Below are positions 1 through 11,423 of a stretch of DNA of 64,000 nt, in pieces. Source of the stretch: Copromyces sp. CBS 386.78 (lineage: Eukaryota; Ascomycota; Sordariomycetes; Sordariales; Sordariaceae); assembly GCA_030685235.1 (NCBI GenBank), contig MU839168.1, positions 1 to 64,000 on the forward strand. The letters run 5' to 3'. Under the pieces are notes generated by a model. It was not told the DNA's origin and searched no databases. It was given only the letters and a program-made list of their open reading frames with translations. The number at the start of each line of letters is the position of its first letter. The stretch's first letter is position 1. The translations under genes were made by a program, and so were the position numbers.

Positions 1-93
1 AAAATAAAAATAAAAATAAAAATAAAAATAAAAATAAAAATAAAAATAAAAATAAAAATAAAAATAAAAATAAAAATAAAAATAAAAATAAAA
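1..93. repeat. (AAAAAT)n hexanucleotide microsatellite
   Basis: T falls on every sixth base (5, 11, 17 ... 89), giving about 15 perfect copies of a six-base unit. The tract runs into the left edge of the window, so its full length is unknown. The absence of any interruption suggests recent slippage and contrasts with the heavily mutated sequence that follows. Confidence 0.97.
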
Positions 94-108
94 GTGTTAG
101 ATTTCGGG

Positions 109-132
109 CTAGAGGTCCGCACGGACCTCTAG
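109..132. repeat. Perfect short palindrome
   Basis: Arms CTAGAGGTCCG and CGGACCTCTAG (11 bp each, no mismatch) are separated by CA. The sequence lies directly after the hexanucleotide repeat and before AT-rich decayed DNA. It could be the end of an old inverted-repeat element or a simple hairpin. Nothing nearby shows its function. Confidence 0.85.
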
Positions 133-1280
133 TAAGGAAGCAATTTCGATTCTAAAACATTGAACAAATAAGTATTTTGGAAGATGGGCGTTTCACTGTC
201 TTCCTGGGGCATATCCGGCTCCACCCAGGAAAGACTATGTTATAGTAAGTAGTGTAATTAGTTCTAATGTATATTCGGTTAGAATATTATAAACGGTATA
301 AAATTATAATCGAATTTAGGTTATATTAGAGATATTTTTAATAGTAGGAGGGTAAAATACGTTACCGCTACTATTAAATATTTTTGTAGGGAATTTTTAA
401 AATATTGGTCGATATAGTAGTAATTTAAGTTCGGCGCGGAGGGAAGTTTGGAAATAAATTTTGGGCTATATTTTAAGCTAGTTTATTATATTAAATAATA
501 TAGAATCTTTATTAGAAGGAAGTTTAGTTTAAAGTTGTTTAAAGTATAAATAAATATTGTAATTAATAAGGATTTAACGTATTAAAGGCTATTGAAGTAT
601 ATCGATTAAGGATTTTATATATATATTATATTTTTATTTATCGTTATAATCGGTAATAAGAAAAATAAAATATTAGCGTAAACTTATCCGATATTTCTTA
701 ATTGCTTAATAAATTGTATTGAAATTAAATTAAATAATTAAATCTTTAAAATCCGTATTAAAAATAATAATTTCGTCTAGAAGTTTATCGGGTTCGTTTA
801 CTATTTTATCCGAAAGATTATAATATTTATAATTGGAAGATTCGTTAGACGAATCGTAAAAGTTAGAAATTTAGGATATTTGTAGAGGGGAAGTAAAAAT
901 AAAGATTGGCGAAGACGTTCGGTAACGAATTAGCGAAATTAGCGGAGAAAATACGATTGGTAATTGTATAGTAGATATATAGTTTAGATAGCGATATAAT
1001 ATTAGATAGTAGTATAACCCGATGGTTAGAATATAGTATAGTATTAGGATATTATATAATTTGACTATATATAATTTTGGTAATATTTTGCGCAAACCCT
1101 CCTTCGTTTGTATATATTATACTTAGACCGTAGCGAGGCCGCGGTCTTGTAATTTGCGGGTCTAAATGGTGTGACATTGTGATTGGTGGGGGTGGGGTTC
1201 ATTTAGTCCCGTAAGGAATTCTAAGACTGCGATGGTCCGAGCGGAGATGGCTGAGTGAATGAGACTATGCTGCGGTCGTA
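133..1280. other. Left flank of the nested transposons; decayed, no gene
   Basis: About 240-1090 is AT-rich with CpA rare and TpA common, the pattern left by RIP, so it is probably an older unidentified repeat. Bases 133-240 and 1100-1280 are much less altered and look like unique or lightly mutated sequence. All frames are short and of biased composition, and I recognise no transposase or other protein. Confidence 0.6.
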
Positions 1281-1285
1281 AGTGG

Positions 1286-1469
1286 TGTCAAATTTACTGG
1301 TGTGAACTGGTTAATTGAACTGTCTAGAAACTAGTTAGAAATTGGCTCTCTAATAGATCCGCTCCAGAAGGTCTGGGGGGTGCTCGGGTATTCCAGAAAT
1401 GCCAAGACCTATAGTCAAATAACTGGGACCCTCTATATTTAGGTATAATCTACACCTTGTAATTTAATA
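1286..1469 (-). repeat. Outer element LTR (left copy; 3' LTR in element orientation)
   Basis: It is 184 bp long and aligns end to end without gaps to 15299-15482. The differences I see are G/A and C/T transitions. Its outer (left) half keeps more C and G than its inner half. The target duplication AGTGG lies immediately to the left. Confidence 0.93.
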
Positions 1470-2439
1470 TACCCCCTCACTTATAAACCTCTTTCGCCTT
1501 TTTAAAATTAAAAGTGAAGCTATTTATAAATATTTTATACTATTAATCCTAATTTCTTATTTAGATCTTCTATATTAACCTCCTTTAATCCCGGATTATC
1601 CTTCTTCTATAGTAGTACTTCGGCTATACTTAATAGATTTCTAAAACTCTTATACTTTAAAATATCTAGTACTTTCGTTAATCTATTTATTAATATTAAT
1701 TTTATATCTAAATATTCAATCTTGAAAATTTTCTTAATAAGGATCTCCTCCCTCAACTAGTATCTATAAATATTTATATATTTCATTTTAATATTAAAGG
1801 TAGGGGTCTCCTCTATAAAAGCCCTAATAGTCTACTTATTATTATATTATAAAATAGGGATAGAATCTTCTAGTAACTTTACCCCTAGAGCAGATATTAA
1901 CCGTATTATAAATAGGGTTTCTTTAACTACTTTCTCGATTACATACAACTCTACCTCTATTATTAAAGTCGTAATTGCAATCTATTTAATTATTCTCTAA
2001 TAGATTAAACTACTATATAATTTAATTATAAAGCCTTATAAACTCTTTCGATCGATAACGTTATTTATAAACGAAGTATTTAAAACTATTTCTAGTCGGT
2101 TATTACCGCTAAAGTATAATGCCTATATTTTAATAGTTCGAAAATATTATAATACCTTCTCGCTTATAATTAAGTGGGTAGGACTAGGGTTATAATTGTA
2201 TTATATTAGTCTACTTATTGGGAATGCGATATTTAGTCTAGTATTAATTATTATATATAGTAGGGAGCCTACGTTAATTTAATAGGTACGGATCTCTACG
2301 TAATTAGTAATACCTTTATAAAGGATTAGTTCTATATGCTCTATAAGTATTAAAGTAGGTTAAAAATTAAATTTTAGCAATTTAGAAATCTTCTCAATAT
2401 AAATTTCCTATAATAATTAAATCTTTTTTTAATTTCGAT

Positions 2440-2590
2440 TTTAGATAATTTTAATACTTAAAAACTATTAGAGTTCATTTTTTCTAATAAAGTAATATTT
2501 TGATTATAGATTTACTATATATTTATTAACCTCTTCTATCTTATTCTTATTAAATATAAAGATAATATCGTTAACGTAATATAATATAAA
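2440..2590 (-). pseudogene. Copia-type reverse transcriptase fragment
   Basis: The minus-strand translation of 2561-2585 gives YYVNDIIFI, the copia catalytic box with its first Asp codon changed to Asn, as expected from G-to-A RIP. Some 30 codons on, after several stops, comes FLSIKII, which matches the WFLGI-type motif that follows this box in copia polymerases. This fixes both the family and the strand of the outer element. Confidence 0.85.
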
Positions 2591-2896
2591 TATACTATTC
2601 TTCTTTATAATATACGGATTTTTAAGGATCGCTTCGAATCTTATTTCTTTAAACGCTTTACTAAATTCTTGTTACTATAATAGAAGTATTCGTCTAAGCC
2701 TATATAATACCTTAATTAATTTAAGGACCTTACTAGGAATTTAATACCCTAATAGTATACGTATATAGATCTCCTTATCGAGAATTGTATTAACGAAGGT
2801 ATTAACCGTATTATATTGGATTAATTTGAAGTCGAATTTTGCAGCGAGAGTGATAATAAATTTGAACGATTTCCTAATTAGGGTAAATACGTACGT

Positions 2897-3149
2897 TATT
2901 ACGGGGCGAGATAGCACCGTAGGGGTATAATGAGATATACGTTATTATATAAAGAGAAAGGAGGAGAGAAGGAAGTGTACGAAGAGGTCTGGCTATATAT
3001 AAGCGAGAGCCCTATAAACTAAACTGTACGCGGGCATATAAAACTACACGTAACGATAATATATATATAGTTAGAACTCTAGGCTCTAGTCGGTATAGTA
3101 TATATATAATTAATATAACGCAATACATTATAGGTCTAACCCTATAATA
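2897..3149 (-). repeat. Inner element LTR (left copy)
   Basis: It is 253 bp long and collinear with the right copy after removal of the MITE and one 8-bp target copy. Differences are transitions. The first 60 bases retain more C and G than the last 100. Confidence 0.92.
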
Positions 3150-5599
3150 TTATCCCCCCTCAAAAAAAATTCGAAGAGTTAAAAATCTATATATATAATA
3201 AAATAATAAATTCAAAATCCCTCCCGTAACCTCTTATCCTCGTAAATATCTATTAACTTCCGAAATACCCTCCTAAAAGCGAAGTATAAACCTTCCTCTA
3301 TATCTTTTTACATCTTATTTTTTATAGCGGCGGCCGTCTTTTACTGTACTAAGCGGCTAGAACGGCGCCGTAGTAGTTTGAAGGTTGCCGGCGCTAGCGT
3401 TAGTATTAGAGTATTGGCGGCGAAGCGTTTAAGAACCCTTTAAACCTCTAAGGGAACTAATTTATCCGGGTATTTGTAGTAGAATTATTGAAAATAATAT
3501 TTATAATCGATAACGTTACTAACAAATTCCTAAATAGGGTTACCAGTCTTCTATTTAACTTCGTATTTCTAATATTTATTATTACCTATTTATTAATAAT
3601 CTATAAAACGTTCGAATACCTACTCTTTATATTCTTCCTAACTATCGGTCTGTATTATAATTTTACTTTCGTTAGCTTGGACGTCTATTGTAGTGGGCTA
3701 GCCTAGAAGGCCCTAACCGGATTATAGTTATATTATAGAGACGTAGAAGATTAGTAAGTACTTTATATTAGAAGGTAGGGCGAAATAAACTGTATACAAT
3801 TCGGCGTAGATAATTTTAAAGGGTCCTTCCTAGTAGGGATATAGTTTCGTATACGGACGTCCGTTAGCGAAATTAGCTATATTAAAGAGAATTATATTAC
3901 CGGCGCGGTATTTAATAAAGTCGACTCGCTTTTTATTAGCGTTATTTTTATACCGTTCCTATATACGACGAAATTATTAAATAATAAAATCCTAAATTTA
4001 TTAGAAGTAATCCGCTAGTTTATTAACTTTATAATATTCTTTAAATTAAATTGGAGAGAAATTTAATAGTAGTAGAGTACGGGGCTTTATATTTATATAA
4101 AAGTAATATCCATAATTAGTAAAGAAGGGAAAGATACCGGTTGACGAAGAAATAGTATTATTATTAACGAATTCTACTAATAATAATTATTTTACTTAAT
4201 TTATTTATATTTAATTAATATAAATTTTTAAGAATTATTTTATTTTTACGTTAATACGTTCGGTCTAGGCATTTGTTTAAGGGTAGAAAGCGGAAGTAAG
4301 TTTACGAATTATAAATAACCGTTTATAAAGGGTAAACTAGAATTATAAAACGAATTAGGTATTTCTATTAGAGAATATACTATTTAGAAAGCCGTAGATC
4401 GAATAAATATAATTAATAAATTAGTCCGCTAATTCTTCCGCTTTTAAAATTACTATTAAAATATAGTACTATATTTTAATAAATTAATTAATAACAATAA
4501 CGATATATTTAAAAATTTAACCGAAATAGGTATTTAATAGTAGCAATGTAATATAATCGATTAAAATATTGGTCTATAGCGTAAAAACGATTATAATTAA
4601 TTTAAAGTAACTGGCTAAACCCCTCTTCAAAAATTTAATCTTTATATAAGGTAAATAACTTTTATAGAAAAAGCGTATATTATTATATATCCCCTCTTAA
4701 TAGAAATTGTATTATAAGAATTCGTATGTAGCGTTATAGCCTAGATAACCGGCGCCCAAGGAATTGTATTAACGATTAATAAGTTAGAATTAGAAATTTT
4801 TATTGTAAGGATTAACGATAATTCGGTTGCGCTATTTTATAATATTATTAACGATATAATATTCTGAAAAAGCTTTATAGAAAACCTTCTTAATAGTAAT
4901 AGGCTATTAATAGGCTCCGCTAATAAGGGAAGAGACTAATTTTTATAGGAAAACGGAAGTTTTATAATTCGTACGGATAAAATTATTGGTTAACTAGGTA
5001 TTTAAATTATTTAGGCTTAGTAAGTATAGGGAAAAACTTACCGCTAAATTATTAAATTCGAAATATTTTTCTTCGAATTAAAACGGATCTAATAAATCTT
5101 TTTACGGGCGACCAAACGATTATCCTCTTTATTATCCGGGCGGTTGTTAAGTTTACGATTTAGGGTATTTAGGCGAAGGTTTTTCGAACCCGGCGTATAT
5201 TTAATTAGGAAGTTGAATTGGGATAGGAATTAAAATTAGCGTATATATTATTGTATTAGTTATTTATTAATTGTAAATATTTAGAAATTCTTATAATCCG
5301 TTAGGATATCGAATAATTACTAAATTCCTTTAAATTCCGGCCTCTACTCTTCTAATATTTTAATAATTGCGAATAATTCCTTATTATAAATATTGTAATT
5401 ATATTCTTAGGAATTATATTTAGTCGAAAAGTAAGCGATAAGGTAGAAATACTATCGTTTCTGTATTAAGAAAGGGTATTACTTACGACCTAATTAGAAG
5501 CGTCTATTTCGACTACGGTCTTCTTAATTTAATTATAAATTTTAAATACGGGTCCGCTAGTAAATACCTACTTAAAAACTTCGAAAATAATTTAATAAC

Positions 5600-6400
5600 G
5601 GTTATCCTAAAATTATCTAACGTCCTTTTTCGTAAATTCGTAAAGTGGAATAATTATTATTAAAAAATCTTTTATAAACCGTCGGTAGAAATTTATAAAG
5701 TTTAAGAAAGATTGTAGGGACTTTTTTAATTCTAATATTTATTAATCTGTAATAGCTTTAACCTTTTTTAAATCTATTTTAATATTTTTAGGTATAATAA
5801 TTAAGAGCGACTCTACTCGCACCGTAGGGAAACTCTATTCGCACCGTAAAACGAAAAGAAAATCTAGAGTTTCTCTATAGGTAAAGGGCCTCTAAGTACG
5901 CAAATTAGCCTAGATTTTTCCTTATTTTTTTCTTTATTTTCTAAGCTTTATATCACTTGTCTACGCCGTATATAAAGTCTTAAACTCGAAGGTGCTTAGA
6001 ACTATTAAAACTTAAGACTACTAAAGTTAAATATAAGAAAAACCTGGCCGATCTAAGTGCGGCAAGAGGCCTAGAGTAGATTGAAAAATCTATGAAGATT
6101 CAAGAAGTATTTTAGTCCTACTTTTATCTTCATATACTTTATTTTCACCGAGATAAACGTAGAAGTTTGAATTTTATTTACGGTCCGAATAGAGTTTCCC
6201 TACGGTGCGAGTAGAGTTGCTCATAATTAAACCTAAGTATTTTATTTTTATTGTATAAAATTCGTATTTATTAATATTAATGTTAAAGCCCGCTTTCGCT
6301 AACTTGTTGAAAACGTTATCGACGTACCGCTCGTAATCTTTAATATTATTGGAGTAAATAAGGATATTGTCGAAGTAGGCGGTTATATAAACGTCGAGAA
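5600..6400 (-). pseudogene. Gypsy reverse transcriptase / RNase H junction, interrupted by a MITE
   Basis: On minus, 6357-6390 encodes TAYFDNILIYS, the gypsy catalytic box with one Asp changed to Asn. It is followed by a KLAKAGFNI-like stretch and KYLGLI just before the MITE border at 6222. Beyond the MITE (below 5797) the frame continues with KVKAIT, then stops, then FINFYRRFIKDF near 5670-5705, the conserved region after the RT palm in gypsy elements. The 418-bp insertion therefore lies between two motifs that are adjacent in intact elements. Confidence 0.87.
5805..6222. mobile_element. MITE-2: 418-bp inverted-repeat element with 8-bp target duplication
   Basis: The terminal inverted repeats are 46 bp (5805-5850 and 6177-6222) with two mismatches, starting GAGCGACTCTACTCGCACCG and GAGCAACTCTACTCGCACCG. 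The target duplication is ATAATTAA (5797-5804 and 6223-6230). The motif TCGCACCGT recurs inside the left arm as a subterminal repeat. There is no coding capacity. An 8-bp duplication is typical of hAT-like elements, so it is probably a non-autonomous hAT-type MITE, though the long arms are unusual for that group. The arms are nearly free of RIP although the surrounding gypsy sequence is saturated, which implies later insertion or escape. Confidence 0.92.
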
Positions 6401-8559
6401 TATTATATAGGATATTATTAATATAATTCTAAAATATATTTAGAGGGCTTTATAAATTAAAAAGAATAATTAAAAATTTAAATAAATTAAATTGGGTTAT
6501 AAAAGTAATAAACTATTCGTATCCTTATTTAATACGGATATAATTAAAAGTAATAATTACGTCGAACTTTGTAAAAATCTTAATGCGGCAAATCGTATTA
6601 AAGGTTTCTTTAATAAGCGGGAAAGGATAATAAGATTTAAAAATAACGTTATTAATACTATAATAATTAACGTAAACGTGGATTCCACCTCCTAATTTCT
6701 TAATAAAGAATAAAAGTATTAAGGCTTCTAATTATAAAAGCTTAATAAACTTCTTTTAAAATATATTATCGACCTATTTTTTAATAACGCTAAATTTGTT
6801 AAAATTAAATGTACGCCCGTAGGAAGCGGGAAGGGTTATTCCCGGATAGAATTCGATTTTTAAATTGTATATTTTATAGGGAGGAAATATATCCGCTCCC
6901 TCTTATAGGAAGGTTTACGTATAATATTAATATTATTACGGGAATTTAATTTAAATTTCTATAACCGTTTTAAAAAATTTATTAACCTTTTCGTAGCATT
7001 TAATTGCGTTTTTAAATATAATTTTATTAATAGCGATACTATTTATTATAAAATACTTATTAATTACTTCTTCGTAAACGGGGAAAATTGTTGTTAATAT
7101 TATTAATTTTAATAAAATTGGAAATTTTTACGGCCCTCAAGGCGGCTTCGTCTCCCTTCCCTACTAGGGTATTAATTTAATAATAATATTTATTATTAAA
7201 AAAGTATTTAAAACGCTAGCCTTTACTTAATAATACTTCTACTACTATATTTAGCGTAAAATTATCGTTTATATTCTAAAAGTTTAGGACCCGTCCTTCT
7301 TTTTCTAACTTTTCGTCTTCCTTAATTAACCTATAAATATCTTCGTTTAAATTAACTAAAATCGTATAGATAATTAGGAATTTATAAATTTCCGTTAATT
7401 AATTAAAAGTAGTAGTAGGAAATTCTTTAATATTATTAAAATTAATAGGATTAGCCAGAATATTATTGAATTAAATTAAGATTCGGTAGTTTATTATAGA
7501 AGTCTTTACGCCGCCGGCCTAACGGTAAAGCGCTAGACGAAGCGTAAAAGGAGCCGGGGGCAAAACTAATAATATAATTATATTATTGCCTTTTACTTTC
7601 TTAAGCGGGGTAATACCTAGCTAATTGGCGACTTTATATTTAAAATAGTAAAATCGCTAACGAATAGTACGTTTAATTATAGCGGAAATAGATAGCCGCC
7701 TAATAGCTACTATTTCGTTATATTAGTTAAATTCGCCTTTATTATTTATATCCTCTACCGTTAAATTCTAGTATAAATATTGAATTAGTAGTCGCGGAGT
7801 TGTAAAGTAGCGGTTCGAAAATAGAATAATATAATTCGAACTCTTAGGCGGGAGATAGCTATATTATTTACAAGCGGAATTAAACCGAAGGGAATTATTA
7901 GGCCAATTAATACTTAGGGCGTAATAAACGAACTACAGGTAATTTAAAATAATAGGATTATTTTTAATTAAATTGTAAATTAATAGATTAATAATTTTAT
8001 AATAGATTCCCGCCTATATTATAAATTTAGAAAAGTAAGTAATATTACTCTTAATTTAGTTATTAGCGAGGTATAATAATTTAGGAACGGTGAACGGAAG
8101 AAAAGGGAAATAATAACGGTAAACGAAATAACGATTAATGAAATTAAGGGCGGTATATCCGCTATTAATGAGAGTAGTATAATATAATTTATATGGTTTG
8201 TAAAATAAATAAATAGAAAAATTTAATAAATTTAAATATTTATAACGGTTATCTATTAAAAATCTATTTATTTTAATAATATTTAATTGTATAGGGACGG
8301 TCCTATTATTTCCTCTATATCTATTAGATTCGTACTTTTAAATGTAATTTAGTTAAGAGGCTATATATTTCCCTAGCCCGAAATCGAACCGTTTTCGTTA
8401 CCTATAACTGGGTTAATAAAGCCGGGTTAATAAGCGGGGATAAAATTGTAATAATTGGGAGCCGGAGTATTAGGGGCTGGAATTCCTATATTTATACTAG
8501 GGTTTATAGCGTTAATATAATATCCGTTACTATAATTAGGGCGCTATTGTCCGTAGTTA

Positions 8560-8760
8560 TACTAGTTTTAAGCGGGCTATTATTAATTACTATTATTATT
8601 ATTACCGCTGCTATTATTATTGCTACTATTATAATTGCGGCTACCGTTACCTCTATTATTAAAAATACTATTATTATTACTGCTATTATTATAATTATTA
8701 CTACTATTACTAATATTACTAGTATTACCGCTATAACCTCTATTGTAATTGTTATAGGGT
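8560..8760. repeat. Degenerate trinucleotide-rich tract in the gag region of the inner element
   Basis: The + strand is dominated by ATT/ACT/GCT triplets. The open + frame over it encodes almost only Ile, Thr and Ala and is a by-product of the composition. On minus, the coding strand of the element, the same triplets would have encoded an Asn/Ser/Gly-rich stretch, plausibly a low-complexity gag segment. Confidence 0.6.
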
Positions 8761-10553
8761 TTAACTTCTTTTTTAAAATTGACCCGGGCGTAATAATCGG
8801 TAGAATAATAGCCGGGCCTTCCGTAGTAAGTATAAATACCTATCTTTATACGATACTTAAAAATATTAGCCTTAATTATACAAAATATTTAAATATCTAT
8901 TTCGGTTATAGCGTTAAAATTTATTGCGTCGCCGCCTTAATTAATAATCGCTTTAATTATAAAAGTATAACTAGTAAGAACGGAAGTATTAATTGTATTA
9001 GTTTTATAGAATAGGTTAATTTACTTTTCGCGCTAATTTTTAATTTTTAATATTTTAGCGAAGTTACGAACAGTTTTAAATTATTCGTTAAATTTATTAT
9101 TAACGGGCTAAGGATGTTAGTAGGAAAAGGCGAAGCGAATATAATCGCTAATCTTCTAGCGAAAGTAATAAATTTTTATATTGTTATCGAATTTATATTT
9201 ATTGACGAATATAATGAATTTTTCTTTAAAATCGGTCTATTTTATACTTTTAAATATCTTAAAGTCTTCGAAGGTACGGTAGGATTCTATAACGACGTTA
9301 ATATTATTATGCTTCCTATTTAATTTGTTAATTAATTCGAAGGTTATAGCTTACTTATAGGGTTCGCCGAAGATAGCCTTATTTAATTTAATTTCGATAG
9401 CTTTGAACGGGACGCCTTCGATAAAGCGGGTAATAAAAGAAAATTTAGGGCGTTCGTCGGTAAAGATTTTAGGTTTATTTACTTAAGCGAGCTTTATACG
9501 TATACGCTAGGCGCGATATTTAGCGGTACGTTCGATCGATAATCCTTTACTATTAAAGGCGGGGGTAATTATAATATATAATACTAACCTATAGCCGCTA
9601 CCGTTTTTACTAGTATTTATTATATTGTTGTTGTTATTGGGATTGCTAGATACGTTAGGAGGTAAAGGGGTTAAATTAGGGGATAGGGGGGGAATTGGGC
9701 TATTTTTTAGGAACTGAATACGAAGGTCGAAAAGGATTTTTTAATAACGGTCCTTCTAAGACTAGAAAGCGGCCGTAAATATTGTACGGAAATCGTTAAA
9801 TTCTTTTTTAAGAGTGGCGATCTATTCGTAGAATAATTTAATTTAATTTTAATAATCCTTTATACTAATTTAAAAAACGAATAAAAATTGGGTACGGATA
9901 ATTGTAATATTATTTTCCTTATAGGCGATTTTATAATTGAAATTTCTAATACGAATATATAAATAAATAATTTCCTTTTTGGCTATAATAAAGTCTTCCT
10001 TAAAATCGTAAGCGTTGGCCTTAGCTATAATTATATTATTGCGGAATAAGCGATAAAAAGCGGAGAAAAAAGTTTGAAAAACGGAAAGGTTAGCGAAATT
10101 ATATATTTAAAAAATAGGGATTAAAACTTTAATCGTTTAATAATAGAGGCCTTCGAACGTTTAAATGAAAATTGTTAAATCGTTTTAGTATTCTAAGCTA
10201 GTAGCTATTACGATAGTGTTAATAATTATAATAGCGATAAAATTATTAATTACGGGCTAGGCTCGGGGAGCGATAGAATTAAATATTAATTGCTAAATTA
10301 AATATATTTTAATAAGTATAAAGGAAAGAAAGTACGAACGATTTTAATAATATTCGTTTTAATATTTTACTTAACTTAACGGCTAGGTTCGTAATTTAAA
10401 GTCGAGAATACGTAGGGTCGAATCTTAATTAATTAATTATTGCGATTGTAATAATACGAATAATCTTCCTCTTATTAAATAGGCGCGCGCAGCGTAATAA
10501 TTAAATATAATAAATTATTACGAGGTAAGATAGTATTGTAGGGGTATAATAAA

Positions 10554-11423
10554 GAGAAAGTCTTTTCGCACGGTCACGATTGTCTATTTGAACGGTAATC
10601 TACTTTTTCCCTTACACATATCCCTAACCCTGCCGTTCCTTTCCCGCTAGTACCAATCTCGCTCGTACCGCGACCGCCAAGCCCCCAAATTACAGCCCAT
10701 TACACAGTCTAACCCCTACACAGCACACGTACGCTAACAGCCGTAATAGTCGCTAACAACCAATCGCTAATAGCCATAATAGTTATTAACAGCCGTAATA
10801 ATCGCTAATAGCCATAATAGCCGTGACAGCCGTAACAGCTATAACAATCGCTGGCAGCCTTGATAGCCGTAACAGCCGTAACAGCCGTAATAATCGTTAG
10901 CAGCCGTAATAATTATAACAGCCGTAATAATCGCTAATAGCTATAATAGCCGTAATAGTCGCTAATAGCCGTAATAGCCGTAATAGCCGCTAATAGCTAT
11001 AATAATCGCTAGCAGCCGTAATAGCTATAACAATTATAATAGTCGCTAACAGCTGTAACAATCGCTAACAGCCGTAATAGCCGTAATAGCCGTAATAGCC
11101 GTAATAGCCGTAACAGCTGTAATAGCCGTAATAATCGCTAATAGTTGTAACAGCCGTAACAGTCGCTAACAGCCGTAATAATCGCTGACAGCCAATCGCT
11201 AATAGCTATAACAATCGCTAATAGCCGTAATAGGTACGTATTTGGTCTGGGCATTGCGGTCTAATATTACGTATAAAAGAATAGTATTGTCTAGATTTCT
11301 GGGCGAAATTTTCGAAAGAATATATATAACATCTATAGCCGCGCGAGGGTTAGGGATATATGTGAGGGAAAAAGTGGATCACTGTTCAAATAGACAATCG
11401 TGACCGTGCGAAAAGACTTTCTC
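10554..11423. mobile_element. MITE-1: 870-bp inverted-repeat element with internal minisatellite
   Basis: The terminal inverted repeats are 78 bp (10554-10631 and 11346-11423), with 73 of 78 positions identical and all five differences transitions. They begin GAGAAAGTCTTTTCGCACGG. The target duplication is ATAATAAA (10546-10553 and 11424-11431), exactly 8 bp. The interior holds a tandem array (10734-11232) and no open frame of interest. Termini and target resemble those of MITE-2. The 8-bp duplication points to a hAT-like source transposase, which is not in this window. Confidence 0.94.
10734..11232. repeat. 9-bp minisatellite inside MITE-1
   Basis: Some 500 bp are built from variants of AGCCGTAAY and AATCGCTAAY, clearest at 11063-11115 where perfect 9-base units follow each other. 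The last base of the unit alternates between C and T, so the unit junction reads CAGC or TAGC. A C here forms a CpA with the next unit, the preferred RIP target. A second spacing (AATCGCTAA) is interspersed and gives an irregular higher-order pattern. Confidence 0.9.

Noticed and set aside
871..1095. 74-codon minus frame rich in Tyr, Leu and Ile
   Set aside because: Produced by AT-rich RIP-mutated DNA. No motif.
8547..9014. 155-codon + frame made mainly of Ile and Thr
   Set aside because: Lies on the non-coding strand of the decayed gypsy element over a trinucleotide-rich tract, so its composition is an artefact.
10734..11232. CRISPR-like array
   Set aside because: The units are contiguous 9-mers without unique spacers, lie inside a MITE, and the genome is eukaryotic.
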